Below the pieces are notes generated by a model, which saw only the letters and a program-made list of their open reading frames with translations, was not told the origin of the DNA and searched no databases. Below, piece after piece: positions 36,156 through 44,710 of a DNA stretch of 64,000 bases. Location: positions 2,046,001-2,110,000 of the forward strand of contig NZ_CP042304.1 of assembly GCF_007859655.1 (NCBI RefSeq). Direction: 5' to 3'. The DNA is from Devosia ginsengisoli. GTDB lineage: Bacteria > Pseudomonadota > Alphaproteobacteria > Rhizobiales > Devosiaceae. The position numbers and the translations under genes were made by a program. The stretch's first letter is position 1, and every line of letters begins with the position of its first letter.

Positions 36156-36635
36156 ATGACCAATCCTGTCACCAAGGACCGGCGGCATTTCGAGGATTTG
36201 CAGATCGGCGAGGTCATCGATCTGGGGCATATCCGCGTCACCCGCGAGATGATTGTCACCTTCGCCCGCGAATTCGATCCCTTTCCCTTCCATCTCGATG
36301 AAGCGGCCGCCAAGGCGAGCCTGTTGGGCGGGCTGGCCTCGAGCGGCTGGCAGACCGGGGGGCTGAGCCTGCGCATGCTGGTGGACAGCTTTCTCAACAC
36401 GGTCGCCTCGGCCGGCGGGCTGGGCTTTACCGATCTCAAATGGAAGAACCCGGTCATGGTGGGCGACACGATCGGCGGCACGGTGACCATTGCCGACCTG
36501 CGCCGCTCCGAAGGCCATCCGCAATGGGGCATCATGACCCTCGATTTTGACGTGCGGAACCAGAAGGAGCAGCCGGTGCTGACCATGCGGCTGGCCAACC
36601 TGATCGACACGCGCGAGCCGGAGCTGCCGGCATGA
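36156..36635 (+). CDS. MaoC-like hotdog-fold dehydratase, first of a pair
   Basis: 159 residues. MaoC/R-hydratase fold: FEDLQIGEVIDLGHIRVTRE, then the hydratase motif with catalytic Asp and His in FAREFDPFPFHLDEAAAKAS. Predicted (R)-enoyl-CoA or related acyl hydratase. ATG with AGGGAAAGCG upstream. Overlaps the next MaoC gene by 4 bp (36632–36635). Confidence 0.88.
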   Translation: MTNPVTKDRRHFEDLQIGEVIDLGHIRVTREMIVTFAREFDPFPFHLDEAAAKASLLGGLASSGWQTGGLSLRMLVDSFLNTVASAGGLGFTDLKWKNPVMVGDTIGGTVTIADLRRSEGHPQWGIMTLDFDVRNQKEQPVLTMRLANLIDTREPELPA

Positions 36636-37189
36636 CGCGCTGGTTCGAGGATATCGTCATTGATGAGGCGTTTCCGCTCGGCAGCCACACCTTCAATGCC
36701 GACGAAATCATCCGCTTCGCCACGCTCTACGATCCGCAATATTTCCATCTCGATGCGGCGGCCGCCCAGCACAGCCATTTCGGCGGTCTGGTGGCCAGCG
36801 GCTGGCACACGGTGAGCGTGGGCCATCGCAAGATGGTCGATGCCCTGTTTGCCGAGGAAGAACGGCTGCGCGCCGAAGGAAGGGAACCGGGCGTGTCCGG
36901 CCCCTCCCCCGGGGTCAATTCCATGGTGTTCAAGGTGCCGGTGCGCCCCGGCGACACGGTGAGCTATGAGCTGGTGGTGACCGGCAAGCGCGCCTCCAAC
37001 TCGATTCCGGGCTGGGGCCTGCTGTTCAACAAGCTGACCGCGGTCAACCAGCGGGGCGAACTGGTCTATCGCGCCGACCTGGTGGGCTTTTCCAAGCTGC
37101 GCGATTATGTGATGCCGCTGCGGCTCAGACTGTTGCTCGCGCTCACCAAAGTGCCGTTCATCGGGGCACTGTTCAAGCGCGGGTCTTGA
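36632..37189 (+). CDS. MaoC-like hotdog-fold dehydratase, second of a pair
   Basis: 185 residues. FATLYDPQYFHLDAAAAQHS carries the catalytic Asp/His positions, FGGLVASGWHTVSVG the conserved hotdog helix. About 25 residues longer than its partner, with a basic C-terminus (LRLLLALTKVPF). Probably forms a heterodimer with the preceding protein, as tandem MaoC pairs often do; acyl substrate unknown. Confidence 0.87.
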   Translation: MTRWFEDIVIDEAFPLGSHTFNADEIIRFATLYDPQYFHLDAAAAQHSHFGGLVASGWHTVSVGHRKMVDALFAEEERLRAEGREPGVSGPSPGVNSMVFKVPVRPGDTVSYELVVTGKRASNSIPGWGLLFNKLTAVNQRGELVYRADLVGFSKLRDYVMPLRLRLLLALTKVPFIGALFKRGS

Positions 37190-37221
37190 AAGCGTTACCG
37201 CGCGCCTGCACTCTCTGGCTC

Positions 37222-37566
37222 ATGCGCCGAATCGCCCTCATAGCCGCCCTCACCGCCCTGTCCGTTTCGCCTGCCCTTGCCCAGAATTTCACGGGCAACT
37301 GGGCCTGCCGCGACGCCACCGCCACCAAGGCGGGCATTCTGACCATTTATGGCGCGGTCTATGGCTTCGCCTCGACCAGTGTGGGCGATGCCAGCTCGGG
37401 CACCGGCACCATCACCGCCTATCAGGATGGGGTGACCATCAACGATGGCGGGCTGCGCACGACGCGCGGCATCCAGGTGGGGCGCATGATCCCCGATCCG
37501 ACCTATGGCACGGCCATCCAGTTGGAAACGGCGGATACGATCGTGATGCTGTGTACACCGCGGTAG
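37222..37566 (+). CDS. Small secreted hypothetical protein
   Basis: 114 residues with a clear signal peptide (MRRIALIAALTALSVSPALA, then QNFTGNWACRDATATKAGI). The mature part is ~94 residues with two Cys (GNWACRD, MLCTPR), likely a disulfide-linked periplasmic beta-barrel. I do not recognise a named family. The ATG at 37222 gives the signal peptide; a TTG at 37186 overlapping the MaoC stop would add 12 residues before it. Confidence 0.72.
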   Translation: MRRIALIAALTALSVSPALAQNFTGNWACRDATATKAGILTIYGAVYGFASTSVGDASSGTGTITAYQDGVTINDGGLRTTRGIQVGRMIPDPTYGTAIQLETADTIVMLCTPR

Positions 37567-37575
37567 CTGGTTTCT

Positions 37576-37653
37576 AGGGGATACCCCCTCCTAGCCTCCC
37601 CCTGATAGGGGGAGGAACAGATCGCGTTCATGGCGCTATGTTGCCCCTACCCC
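37576..37653. repeat. Family C repeat, copy 2 (one arm plus core)
   Basis: GATACCCCCTCCTAGCCTCC, CCCTGATAGGGGGAGGAACA, GATCGCGTTCATGGCGCTAT, GTTGCCCCTAC. The core is the reverse complement of the core of copy 1. Confidence 0.85.
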
Positions 37654-37659
37654 TTGTGC

Positions 37660-37807
37660 CCCCTTCTCCCCTCGTGGGAGAAGGTGCCCGAAGGGCGGAT
37701 GAGGGGGCGCCGGGTCATCCACCTGCATTGAAAGCATGGGCAAGCGCAGCCCTCACCCGGAAATCCGCTGGACGCGGATTTCCCCCTCTCCACAAGGGGA
37801 GAGGGGG
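37660..37807 (-). repeat. Family A repeat, copy 5 (reverse orientation)
   Basis: CCCCTTCTCCCCTCGTGGGA, GGTGCCCGAAGGGCGGATGA, GGAAATCCGCTGGACGCGGA, CCCTCTCCACAAGGGGAGAG. Together with family C copy 2 it fills most of the 408-bp gap before the TerC gene; nothing else recognised there. Confidence 0.88.
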
Positions 37808-37974
37808 AGCCTGCCGAGCCCTGCGAGCTCCAGAAGCGACATTCCGCCGCCCCCCGCTTGAACTTTTTCGTCGATCAGGCATTTTGGTTACGTGGCGCCG
37901 GGCCCCTCTGGCGAGGATGACGTATATCCTCGTGATGTCGGAGCTACTCCAACTTCATGGAGAAAGGTCCGGCG

Positions 37975-38994
37975 ATGGAATCGCTTCTTGGCGCCCTTAT
38001 GGGCGATTTTCTAGGTACTCCCGTCTATTTCTGGGTCGCGTTCATCGCGATCGTCATTGCCCTATTGGTCTTCGACCTGGGCATATTGCACCGCGACGAG
38101 CACGAGATCGGCGCGCGTGAGAGCCTGACTCTCTACGGCTTCTATGTCGCCATAGCCCTCGCCTTCGGCGGCTTTGTGTGGTGGCAGCGCGGCGCCGAAG
38201 CGGGGCTCGAATTCTATACCGGCTATCTGATCGAGCAGAGCCTGGCGATGGACAACATGTTCGTCATCGCCACCATTTTCGGGTTCCTCGCCATTCCCCG
38301 CATCTACCAGCACCGCGTGTTGTTCTGGGGCATTCTGGGCGTCATTGCCTTCCGCGCCATCCTGATCGGGCTGGGCGCGGCCCTGGTCAACGAATTCAAC
38401 TGGATCCTGTTCGGCTTCGGCGCCTTCCTTGTCTTTACCGGCATCCGCATGTTCGGCCACAAGGACGAAACACCCGATATAGAGAACAATCCGGTCTTCA
38501 AGTTCCTGACCAAGCGCTTCCGCGTCACCAAGGAGCTGCATGGCCGCAATTTCACGGTCAAGCAGCCCGATCCCAAGACCGGCAAGATCGTCACCTGGCT
38601 GACCCCGCTGGCGGTGGCACTGATCATGGTGGAAGTGGTCGACCTGATCTTTGCCGTGGATTCGGTGCCGGCCGTGTTCGCGGTGACGCAGGACACGTTC
38701 ATCGTCTACACCTCCAACATCTTCGCCATTCTCGGCCTGCGGGCGCTCTACTTTGCGCTGGCGGCGGCGATGAGCCGCTTCCGCTACCTGCAGGTATCGC
38801 TGGCCATCATCCTCGTGCTTGTCGGCATCAAGATCTTCCTCGTGCCGCTGCATATCCATATCGACACGCTGCTGAGCCTGATCGTGACGCTGACGATCCT
38901 GGCGGGCGGGGTGATCTTCTCGCTGTGGAAGACCCGCAACGAGACCGATATCGGGGCCGAACAGGCCCCGCAAACAGGGCGCCTAGAACCCTGA
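37975..38994 (+). CDS. TerC/Alx-family integral membrane protein
   Basis: 339 residues, eight or nine membrane segments. Family landmarks: LVFDLGILHRDEHEIGARES, EQSLAMDNMFVIATIF with the acidic residues of the metal path, and VEVVDLIFAVDSVPAVFAVT. Alx in E. coli exports Mn2+ and TerC proteins assist metal loading of exported enzymes. I chose ATG 37975 because AGAAAGG is 6 bases upstream; ATG 37957 would place that element in the coding region. No yybP-ykoY manganese riboswitch was recognised upstream. Confidence 0.92.
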   Translation: MESLLGALMGDFLGTPVYFWVAFIAIVIALLVFDLGILHRDEHEIGARESLTLYGFYVAIALAFGGFVWWQRGAEAGLEFYTGYLIEQSLAMDNMFVIATIFGFLAIPRIYQHRVLFWGILGVIAFRAILIGLGAALVNEFNWILFGFGAFLVFTGIRMFGHKDETPDIENNPVFKFLTKRFRVTKELHGRNFTVKQPDPKTGKIVTWLTPLAVALIMVEVVDLIFAVDSVPAVFAVTQDTFIVYTSNIFAILGLRALYFALAAAMSRFRYLQVSLAIILVLVGIKIFLVPLHIHIDTLLSLIVTLTILAGGVIFSLWKTRNETDIGAEQAPQTGRLEP

Positions 38995-39019
38995 GGGAGG
39001 AGAACTGGCGGGCTGGCGG

Positions 39020-39048
39020 TTGACGTCGGCCCGTCCTTTTTCTATGGT
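39020..39048 (+). promoter_or_regulatory. Sigma70-like promoter of the 39.0–39.6 kb small unit
   Basis: TTGACG (39020–39025), 17-bp spacer, TATGGT (39043–39048). The transcript should begin near 39055 and end at the terminator 39592–39619. Confidence 0.65.
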
Positions 39049-39063
39049 CCGCCCGTTTCCAAG

Positions 39064-39084
39064 ATGAGGTCTACGTCGAAATGA
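39064..39084 (+). CDS. Six-residue upstream ORF
   Basis: ATG to TGA encodes MRSTSK, about nine bases after the predicted transcript start. A second small ORF, MPFSARFGSRYACL (39153–39197), follows with AAGGA upstream. Both are too short to stand alone; the layout is reminiscent of the catB leader. Speculative. Confidence 0.3.
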   Translation: MRSTSK

Positions 39085-39249
39085 ACTGAGAACTTGCCCC
39101 GGACGCCCGACAATCCGCCGCTCCGCGCCTGCGCGTGATCGAAGGATATTGGATGCCGTTCAGTGCGAGATTCGGTTCACGATACGCCTGCCTTTAACGG
39201 CCGGCCGACCCGTCTCCCTCCCTGCTTTGGCTGGTCGCGTTTCCGAACC

Positions 39250-39272
39250 GGAAAAGTGGTGACCACTTTTCC
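39250..39272. repeat. Short hairpin repeat
   Basis: GGAAAAGTGG-TGA-CCACTTTTCC, a perfect 10-bp stem. I recall the motif GGAAAAGTGG…CCACTTTTCC as a frequent intergenic palindrome in Hyphomicrobiales. Here it lies in the leader of the 56-residue ORF. Confidence 0.65.
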
Positions 39273-39414
39273 TGGAAACGCTCCAGCGACTTCCCCCGGC
39301 GTCCGACCAAAACCACGTTTCATCGCGCGGCGCTTTCGCTTGCGCTGCGCCCTTCTGTTGCAACCCCGTCGCCGCGTCGAGAACGCCGGGCGGGGAGAGT
39401 GAAAGGCTTTGCTC

Positions 39415-39585
39415 ATGCCCAAGAACATCTTCCAGCGGCCCCAACCGGTCGCCCGTACCCAGAACGTGCCACGCCACGGCGCACCGATCCCGATGCGCAA
39501 GGCGGAGACCAGGAAGGTCGCCCAGCCCAGGGAGCAGACATTGCCGCTCCCCACGCTGGAGGCTCTGCTCGGCAAGCGGCACTGA
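39415..39585 (+). CDS. Small basic hypothetical protein
   Basis: 56 residues: MPKNIFQRPQPVARTQNVPR then a Lys/Arg/Pro/Gln-rich stretch ending LPTLEALLGKRH. No signal peptide or membrane helix; predicted disordered and nucleic-acid friendly. Supported as a gene by its own promoter 370 bases upstream and a perfect terminator 7 bases downstream. The ATG has only GAAAGG 8 bases upstream. Family not recognised. Confidence 0.6.
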   Translation: MPKNIFQRPQPVARTQNVPRHGAPIPMRKAETRKVAQPREQTLPLPTLEALLGKRH

Positions 39586-39591
39586 CATCGG

Positions 39592-39619
39592 GCCCGGCGC
39601 AGCATTGCGCCGGGCTTTT
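39592..39619 (+). terminator. Rho-independent terminator of the small unit
   Basis: GCCCGGCGCA-GCAT-TGCGCCGGGC, perfect 10-bp stem, then TTTT. Starts 7 bases past the small ORF stop. Confidence 0.92.
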
Positions 39620-39682
39620 GCCTGCGCCAGTCTTGCCGCAATTGCGGTCTAGCCAAGACGCAAGGACAAGAAGGAGACGATG

Positions 39683-40075
39683 ATGGGGAAAATCCACGAG
39701 ATCGTGTTCGACTGCGACAAGCCGGCCAAACTTGCCACCTTCTGGGTGGGCCTGCTCGATGGCTATGCCATCCGCGCCTATGACGATGCCGAGATCGCGC
39801 GGCTGGCGGCCCTGGGCCTGACGCCCGAGACCGACCCCACCGTGATGGTCGATGGCCCCGGCCCGTCCATCTGCTTCCAGAATGTCGAGGGCCGCCGCTA
39901 CGACAATAACCGCGTGCATTTCGACATCGAGGTCGATGATCGCCCCGGCACGGTGGAACACCTGCGCGAAGCGGGCGCCGAAACGGTGCGCGTTCTGCCC
40001 ACCTATACGGTGATGCGCGACCCCGAGGGCAACCAGTTCTGCCTGGTCGATATCCGCGAGGCCATGGCCGCCTGA
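39683..40075 (+). CDS. VOC-superfamily (glyoxalase-like) protein
   Basis: 130 residues. Two beta-alpha-beta modules of the vicinal oxygen chelate fold: KIHEIVFDCDKPAKLATFWV and VHFDIEVDDRPGTVEHLREA, ending YTVMRDPEGNQFCLVD. Matches the 'glyoxalase-like' type with unknown substrate. AAGGAG is best spaced for the second of two consecutive ATGs (39683; the first is 39680). Separate from the upstream terminator-ended unit. Confidence 0.85.
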   Translation: MGKIHEIVFDCDKPAKLATFWVGLLDGYAIRAYDDAEIARLAALGLTPETDPTVMVDGPGPSICFQNVEGRRYDNNRVHFDIEVDDRPGTVEHLREAGAETVRVLPTYTVMRDPEGNQFCLVDIREAMAA

Positions 40076-40163
40076 AACACTGTACGCCGCCATGCGTCGA
40101 TGCTGACAGGGCCTGTCAGCACGTCCGGGCCATGGTGAGCGCATCAGAACACGGAGCCTAGCT

Positions 40164-40568
40164 ATGTCCCTCATCGCCTCCTGCCATTGCGGCGCCACCC
40201 GGATCGAACTGCCCCATCCCCCGGCCCATGCCAAGGAATGCAATTGCAGCTATTGCGCCCGCACTGGCGCGGTGTGGGGCTATTACAGCGCCGGCGAGAT
40301 GAAATTCCTGTCGCAGGAGGGAGACAAAACCTATTCGGCCAGCGACGGCATGAACCAGCACCATTTCTGCGGCAATTGCGGCATGCAGACCTGGGGCGAC
40401 TCGCCCGACTGGGCCTCGGTCTACAACAATGACGGCACACCCAAGGAAGGGTTTACGCCCGGCAGCATGCCGACGCAGCGGAGCTATGCGGTGAATTTGC
40501 GGCTGGTGGATGATCTGGACTGGTCGGGGATCGCCGTCGAGAAGGTGGATGGGCGGAATAGCTGGTAG
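40164..40568 (+). CDS. GFA/CENP-V family zinc protein
   Basis: 134 residues. Glutathione-dependent formaldehyde-activating fold with zinc-binding cysteines in IASCHCGATRIEL, ECNCSYCARTGAVWGYYS and HHFCGNCGMQTWG. Family members are often annotated as formaldehyde-activating, but most have unproven functions. Monocistronic; followed by family C and A repeats facing apt. Confidence 0.88.
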   Translation: MSLIASCHCGATRIELPHPPAHAKECNCSYCARTGAVWGYYSAGEMKFLSQEGDKTYSASDGMNQHHFCGNCGMQTWGDSPDWASVYNNDGTPKEGFTPGSMPTQRSYAVNLRLVDDLDWSGIAVEKVDGRNSW

Positions 40569-40596
40569 AAGCTGCCCCGCAGGAAGAGTCCTTGTC

Positions 40597-40640
40597 GGAT
40601 ACCCCCTCCTAGCCTCCCTCTGATAGGGGGAGGAACAGAT
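40597..40640. repeat. Family C repeat, copy 3 (one arm)
   Basis: GGATACCCCCTCCTAGCCTC, CCTCTGATAGGGGGAGGAAC, AGAT. Followed directly by family A copy 6. Confidence 0.8.
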
Positions 40641-40678
40641 CGAGGATTTGGCAACTATCTGGCTGTCTCCACCGGATT

Positions 40679-40828
40679 CCCCTTCTCCCCTCGTGGGAGA
40701 AGGTGCCCGAAGGGCGGATGAGGGGGTGCTGAACCGTCCGCCGGCATTGAAGCATGGGGGAGCGCAGCCCCCTCACCCGGTTTTCCGCTGAACGCGGAAA
40801 ACCACCCTCTCCCACAAGGGGCGAGGGT
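40679..40828 (-). repeat. Family A repeat, copy 6 (reverse orientation)
   Basis: CCCCTTCTCCCCTCGTGGGA, GGTGCCCGAAGGGCGGATGA, the inner palindrome here reads GGTTTTCCGCTGAACGCGGA, then CCCTCTCCCACAAGGGGCGA. Between convergent GFA and apt genes. Confidence 0.88.
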
Positions 40829-40858
40829 TGGCTCCACTCTTGGGACGAAATTACAGCC

Positions 40859-41392
40859 CTAATGCCCCTCAAACGCGATCAGCGCTGATACCACGACGCG
40901 TTCGGCCTTGAGCTTGTCGGCGCCGCCGAGATCCGGCAGGTCGATGACGAAGGCGGCGTCTTCCACCGTGGCACCGGTGCGGCGCAGCAGGCCGACGGCG
41001 GCGATGGCAGTGCCGCCTGTGGCGATGAGATCATCGACCAGCAGCACCTTGTCATCGCCGTCAAGCACGTCGGCATGGATCTCGATCGTGTCGACGCCGT
41101 ATTCCAGCGCGTAATTCTGTCCGATGGTCTCGCCGGGCAGCTTGCCCTTCTTGCGGATGGGGATGAAGCCCACGCCCAGCGCAATGGCCACGCCCGCCCC
41201 GAAGATGAAGCCGCGTGCCTCGATGCCGGCAACATGGGTGATGCCCTGGCCGCGATATTGGCTGGCGATGCGCTCGATGCTTTCCTTGAATCCCTCGGGG
41301 TGCTCGATCAGCGTGGTGATGTCCCGGAACAGGATGCCCTTTTTGGGATAGTCCGGAATCGTGCGCACGAGGGCCTTGAGGTCGAGCGGCAT
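40859..41392 (-). CDS. apt: Adenine phosphoribosyltransferase
   Basis: 177 residues. Salvages adenine with PRPP to AMP, in the cytoplasm. [20 protein letters not shown] at the start, [20 protein letters not shown], and the PRPP-binding loop [20 protein letters not shown]. Length and motifs are normal. Lies 33 bp downstream of a small minus-strand ORF, so possibly co-transcribed with it. In many alphaproteobacteria apt follows the bc1 operon, as here. Confidence 0.97.
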   Translation of the reverse strand: MPLDLKALVRTIPDYPKKGILFRDITTLIEHPEGFKESIERIASQYRGQGITHVAGIEARGFIFGAGVAIALGVGFIPIRKKGKLPGETIGQNYALEYGVDTIEIHADVLDGDDKVLLVDDLIATGGTAIAAVGLLRRTGATVEDAAFVIDLPDLGGADKLKAERVVVSALIAFEGH

Positions 41393-41425
41393 GGCAAACC
41401 TGTCAGAAGGTGAAAATAGGGGAAT

Positions 41426-41620
41426 TCAGCTCGAGCGGCGGCCGACGATATGGCGGGCGATGACCCCGGCATTGTAGGCGGCACTGCGGGTGACGCTGAT
41501 CGCGGTTTCGCGCGCCTTGGGGTTGGCGGCCACCGCATTGATGCCGGCGCGGACAGCCGGATGGCGGCTCACGGCAATGGCGGTGCTGACGACAGTGACG
41601 GCAATGCGAATGGCGGACAT
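41426..41620 (-). CDS. Small hypothetical protein
   Basis: 64 residues, MSAIRIAVTVVSTAIAVSRH then a moderately hydrophobic, Ala-rich helix region ending VIARHIVGRRSS. One weak N-terminal hydrophobic helix could be membrane-associated. Family not recognised. A GGGAGCC stretch precedes the ATG, and it lies just upstream of apt in the same direction. Real-gene status moderately supported. Confidence 0.55.
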   Translation of the reverse strand: MSAIRIAVTVVSTAIAVSRHPAVRAGINAVAANPKARETAISVTRSAAYNAGVIARHIVGRRSS

Positions 41621-41725
41621 GTCGGCTCCCTCGGCAACGCGGACGGCTTGTCTGGAATATTGCGGTCCGAAGCGTGAATGGCAAGGGGGTGAAGCGGCCG
41701 TGATGACGCAGACGCATCAGTCGTC

Positions 41726-41882
41726 CTTCCCTCCCCCTCGAGGGGAGGGATCTAGGGTGGGGGTGTCGCAGGTGCCGCACGCATTGAGCTTGCGGGAACC
41801 TCGCCCCCCCCACCCTGCTCGATCACGGACTCAGCTGAAGCTAAGTCCTATCTCGCTTCCCTCCCCACAAGGGGGAGGGTGG
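41726..41882. repeat. Family D repeat, copy 6
   Basis: CCTTCCCTCCCCCTCGAGGG, GGATCTAGGGTGGGGGTGTC, then CCCCCCCACCCTGCTCGATC, an inner GCTAAGTCCTATCTCGCTTC shared in reverse with copy 4, and CCCTCCCCACAAGGGGGAGG. Fills most of the 413-bp gap downstream of the bc1 operon. Confidence 0.85.
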
Positions 41883-41906
41883 GACCGGTGCGTGTGGCAG
41901 CAGCAG

Positions 41907-41929
41907 AAAGGGCCCCTAGGGGCCCCTTT
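41907..41929. terminator. GC-rich palindrome downstream of the bc1 operon
   Basis: AAAGGGCCCC-TA-GGGGCCCCTTT; nearly symmetrical with A and T runs on both sides, so it could stop transcription from either direction. Confidence 0.6.
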
Positions 41930-41989
41930 GAGATCGAATGCCTGGAGCGTCTGGGCCCTGCGAGCATAACTCTTCGGGCCTGACCATCT

Positions 41990-42014
41990 AAAATCGCCCC
42001 ACCGGGGCGATTTT
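41990..42014 (-). terminator. Terminator of the bc1 operon
   Basis: Perfect 11-bp stem with 3-base loop; on the minus strand AAAATCGCCCC-GGT-GGGGCGATTTT, ending in TTTT, 20 bases beyond the cytochrome c1 stop. Confidence 0.85.
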
Positions 42015-42033
42015 GCCGCTTAGCGGCCGCTGG

Positions 42034-42903
42034 TCAGTGCTCGATGCCCTGCCAGATGCGGCGCTTGGTGGCGTACATCAGGCCGGCGAACAGCACGAGG
42101 AACAGCAGCACGACGAAACCGGTCTGCTTGCGGCCCGACAGGTGCGGCTCGGCCATCCACATCATGAAGGCGGCAACGTCGGTGGAATATTGCTGCACGG
42201 TCAGCGGCACTTCGGCTTCGCCTTCGGCGGCTTCATAGGCCACCAACTCGTCCATCAGCGGCGGGCCCATGCCGATGGCATGGCCAGGGAAGTAGTCGTT
42301 GTAATACTTGCCTTCCGGCAGGTCGAACGGCGTGCCGTCCGAATTGTGCGGCGCATTCTCCGGCACTTCCTCGTGATAGCCGTTGAGCAGCGCGTGGATA
42401 TAATCCGGGCCGCCTTCCGAGTAACCGGTGAAGTAGTTGAACACCCAGAACGGGAAGGCGTCGGTGACGCCGCGGGCCTTGGCCAGCACCGAGAAGTCCG
42501 GCGGCAGCGCGCCGCCATTGGCATCGCGGGCATCCTGTTCGGTCTCGAAGGGCGACGGCCAGCGATCGGCCGGCACGGCAGTGCGCACACCGCCATCGGC
42601 GGTGGGATCGGCCACTTCATATTCGGCCGCCAGCGCCTTGACCTGCTCTTCGGAGAAGCCGGGGCCACCCGCTTCGGCAAGGTTGCGGAAGGCGATCAGG
42701 CGAGCGCCGTGGCAGCTGGAGCAGACTTCGCGGAAAACCTGGAAGCCGCGCTGCAGCTGGTTCTGGTCATAGGTGCCGAAAATGCCGGCAAACGACCAGT
42801 TCTGCTTTTCGATATGCGGGCTCGAATGGTCCTGCGCCATGGCGGGAGCTGCGAAGCCGGCAACCAGCGCCAGGGTGGCGAGGATAGTCTTGGTGTTCAA
42901 CAT
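42034..42903 (-). CDS. petC: Cytochrome bc1 complex, cytochrome c1 subunit
   Basis: 289 residues. Signal peptide (MLNTKTILATLALVAGFAAP…AMAQ), periplasmic c-type haem domain with VCSSCHGARLIAF, methionine-ligand region near GMGPPLMDELVAYE, and one C-terminal membrane anchor (TGFVVLLFLVLFAGLMYATK). Passes electrons from the Rieske protein to cytochrome c. ATG at 42903, 18 bases after the cytochrome b stop. The open frame continues well upstream in this frame inside cytochrome b, but that is not coding. Third gene of petABC. Confidence 0.97.
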   Translation of the reverse strand: MLNTKTILATLALVAGFAAPAMAQDHSSPHIEKQNWSFAGIFGTYDQNQLQRGFQVFREVCSSCHGARLIAFRNLAEAGGPGFSEEQVKALAAEYEVADPTADGGVRTAVPADRWPSPFETEQDARDANGGALPPDFSVLAKARGVTDAFPFWVFNYFTGYSEGGPDYIHALLNGYHEEVPENAPHNSDGTPFDLPEGKYYNDYFPGHAIGMGPPLMDELVAYEAAEGEAEVPLTVQQYSTDVAAFMMWMAEPHLSGRKQTGFVVLLFLVLFAGLMYATKRRIWQGIEH

Positions 42904-42920
42904 GGTTCCTGCCCCTTGCC

Positions 42921-44171
42921 TCAATGTGCCTTGCCCAGGACGCTTTCGGAGATGCTGGTCGGCAATGGCCGGGGCGTCTCTATGCGGCCGAGCAGCGGCA
43001 GGATGACGAGGAAGTGGATAAAGTAGTAGGCGGTGCAGATCTTGGCGAGCAGCACGTAGATGCCCTCGGCCGGCGCCGCGCCCAGATAGGTGAGCGCCAC
43101 GAAGTTGACCACGAACAGCCAGTAGAACCACTTGAACATCGGGCGGAAGTTGCCCGAGCGAACCTTGGACGTATCCAGCCAGGGCAGGAAGAACAGGATC
43201 AGGATCGAGCCGCCGAAGAAAATCACGCCACCGAGCTTGGAGTCGATGAACAGGATGTTGAAGTCGATGGCCCGCAGGATCGCGTAGAATGGCAGGAAGT
43301 ACCATTCGGGCACGATATGGGCCGGCGTCACCTGGCTGTTGAATTCGATATAGTTGTCCGGGTGACCCAGGATGTCGGGCGCGAAGAACGCGAACCAGGC
43401 AAACGGGATCAGGAACAGCACCATGCCGAATGCGTCCTTCATCGTGTAATACGGATGGAAGGGCAATGTATCGCGCTTGGTATCCTTCACGTCGACGCCG
43501 ACGGGGTTGTTGTTGCCGGGCACATGCAGGGCCCAGATATGCAGCACCACGATGGCGGCGATGATGAAGGGCAGCAGGTAGTGCAGCGAGAAGAAGCGGT
43601 TCAGCGTCGGGTTGCCGACCGAGAAACCGCCGCGCAGCAGTTCCAGCAGCGGCGTGCCGATGACCGGGATGGCCGCGAAGATATTGGTGATCACGGTGGC
43701 AGCCCAGCCGGACATCTGGCCCCAGGGCAGCACATAGCCCATGAAGGCGGTCGCCATCATCAGCAGGAAGATCAAGACGCCCAGGATCCACAGGATCTCG
43801 CGGGGCGCCTTGTAGGAGCCGAAATACATGCCGCGGAAGATGTGGATATAGACGGCCGCGAAGAACATTGAGGCGCCCACGGCGTGGAACGACTGGATCA
43901 TGCGGCCGCCATTGATGTCGCGGCGGATATGCTCGACCGAGTCGAAGGCCATCGAGACATGCGGCGTATAGTGCATGGCCAGGATGACGCCGGTGACGAT
44001 CTGGATCGCCAGGCACATCACCAGGATAGCGCCGAAGGTCCACCAGTAGTTGAGGTTCTTCGGCGTCGGGAAGTCCATCAGGTGCTCTTTGGAGAACCGG
44101 ATGATCGGAAGGCGCTCATCGAGCCACTTCTCGAGGCCGTTGCCGGGCGTGTAAGTCGAATGTTCTGACAT
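42921..44171 (-). CDS. petB: Cytochrome bc1 complex, cytochrome b subunit
   Basis: 416 residues, eight membrane helices, binds two b haems and forms both quinone sites. Haem histidines in [20 protein letters not shown] and [20 protein letters not shown]; Qo motif [14 protein letters not shown]. The start ATG at 44171 ([10 protein letters not shown]) is preferred to an in-frame start at 44186 that overlaps the Rieske stop. Full-length in normal form. Confidence 0.97.
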   Translation of the reverse strand: MSEHSTYTPGNGLEKWLDERLPIIRFSKEHLMDFPTPKNLNYWWTFGAILVMCLAIQIVTGVILAMHYTPHVSMAFDSVEHIRRDINGGRMIQSFHAVGASMFFAAVYIHIFRGMYFGSYKAPREILWILGVLIFLLMMATAFMGYVLPWGQMSGWAATVITNIFAAIPVIGTPLLELLRGGFSVGNPTLNRFFSLHYLLPFIIAAIVVLHIWALHVPGNNNPVGVDVKDTKRDTLPFHPYYTMKDAFGMVLFLIPFAWFAFFAPDILGHPDNYIEFNSQVTPAHIVPEWYFLPFYAILRAIDFNILFIDSKLGGVIFFGGSILILFFLPWLDTSKVRSGNFRPMFKWFYWLFVVNFVALTYLGAAPAEGIYVLLAKICTAYYFIHFLVILPLLGRIETPRPLPTSISESVLGKAH

Positions 44172-44185
44172 CGGAAAAGCCCCCA

Positions 44186-44710
44186 CTAACCGATCTGGAC
44201 CAGCGTATCGCTGAGAAATTCATAAGGCGGCAGCACCAGATTCTTCGGTGCGGGGCCTTTGCGGATGCGGCCGGCACTATCGTAGTGCGAGCCATGGCAG
44301 GGGCAGAACCAGCCGTCGAAATCACCCGAATCGCCGACCGGGACACAGCCGAGATGGGTGCAGTTGGCGATCATGATCAGCCACTGCTCGTGGCCGGGCT
44401 TGGTGCGCTGCTCGTCGGTCTCGGGGTCCTTGAGGTCGGCCAGCGGAACCGCCTTGGCCTCGTCGATCTCGGCCTGGGTGCGGTGACGCACGAAAACCGG
44501 CAGGCCGCGCCACATGATGGTGACCGACTGCCCTTCGGGGATCGCGGAAATGTCGAACTCGATGCTGGCCATGGCCAGCGTCGAAGCATCGGGGTTCATC
44601 TGGTTGATCAGCGGCCAGACAGTGGCGGCAGCGCCGACAGCGGCCACCGAACCGGTTGCGACGAAGATGAAATCCCGCCGACTTGTTGAATGATGAGCTT
44701 GCGTGGCCAA
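44186..44710 (-). CDS. petA: Ubiquinol–cytochrome c reductase, Rieske iron-sulfur subunit
   Basis: 174 residues. Twin-arginine-type start ([20 protein letters not shown]) serving as a Tat signal/anchor, then the soluble [2Fe-2S] domain: [20 protein letters not shown] and [15 protein letters not shown] give the Cys and His cluster ligands. First gene of petABC, expressed from the ~220-bp gap it shares with trmL. Confidence 0.97.
   Translation of the reverse strand: MATQAHHSTSRRDFIFVATGSVAAVGAAATVWPLINQMNPDASTLAMASIEFDISAIPEGQSVTIMWRGLPVFVRHRTQAEIDEAKAVPLADLKDPETDEQRTKPGHEQWLIMIANCTHLGCVPVGDSGDFDGWFCPCHGSHYDSAGRIRKGPAPKNLVLPPYEFLSDTLVQIG

Noticed and set aside
37808..37974. yybP-ykoY manganese riboswitch before the TerC gene
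   Set aside because: Looked for because alx/terC relatives often have one; only small stems (GAGGAT/ATCCTC, GGAG/CTCC) were seen, without the conserved riboswitch core.
42034..44043. 669-codon frame covering cytochrome c1 and much of cytochrome b
   Set aside because: Upstream part is an out-of-frame reading of cytochrome b; the c1 gene starts with its signal peptide at 42903.
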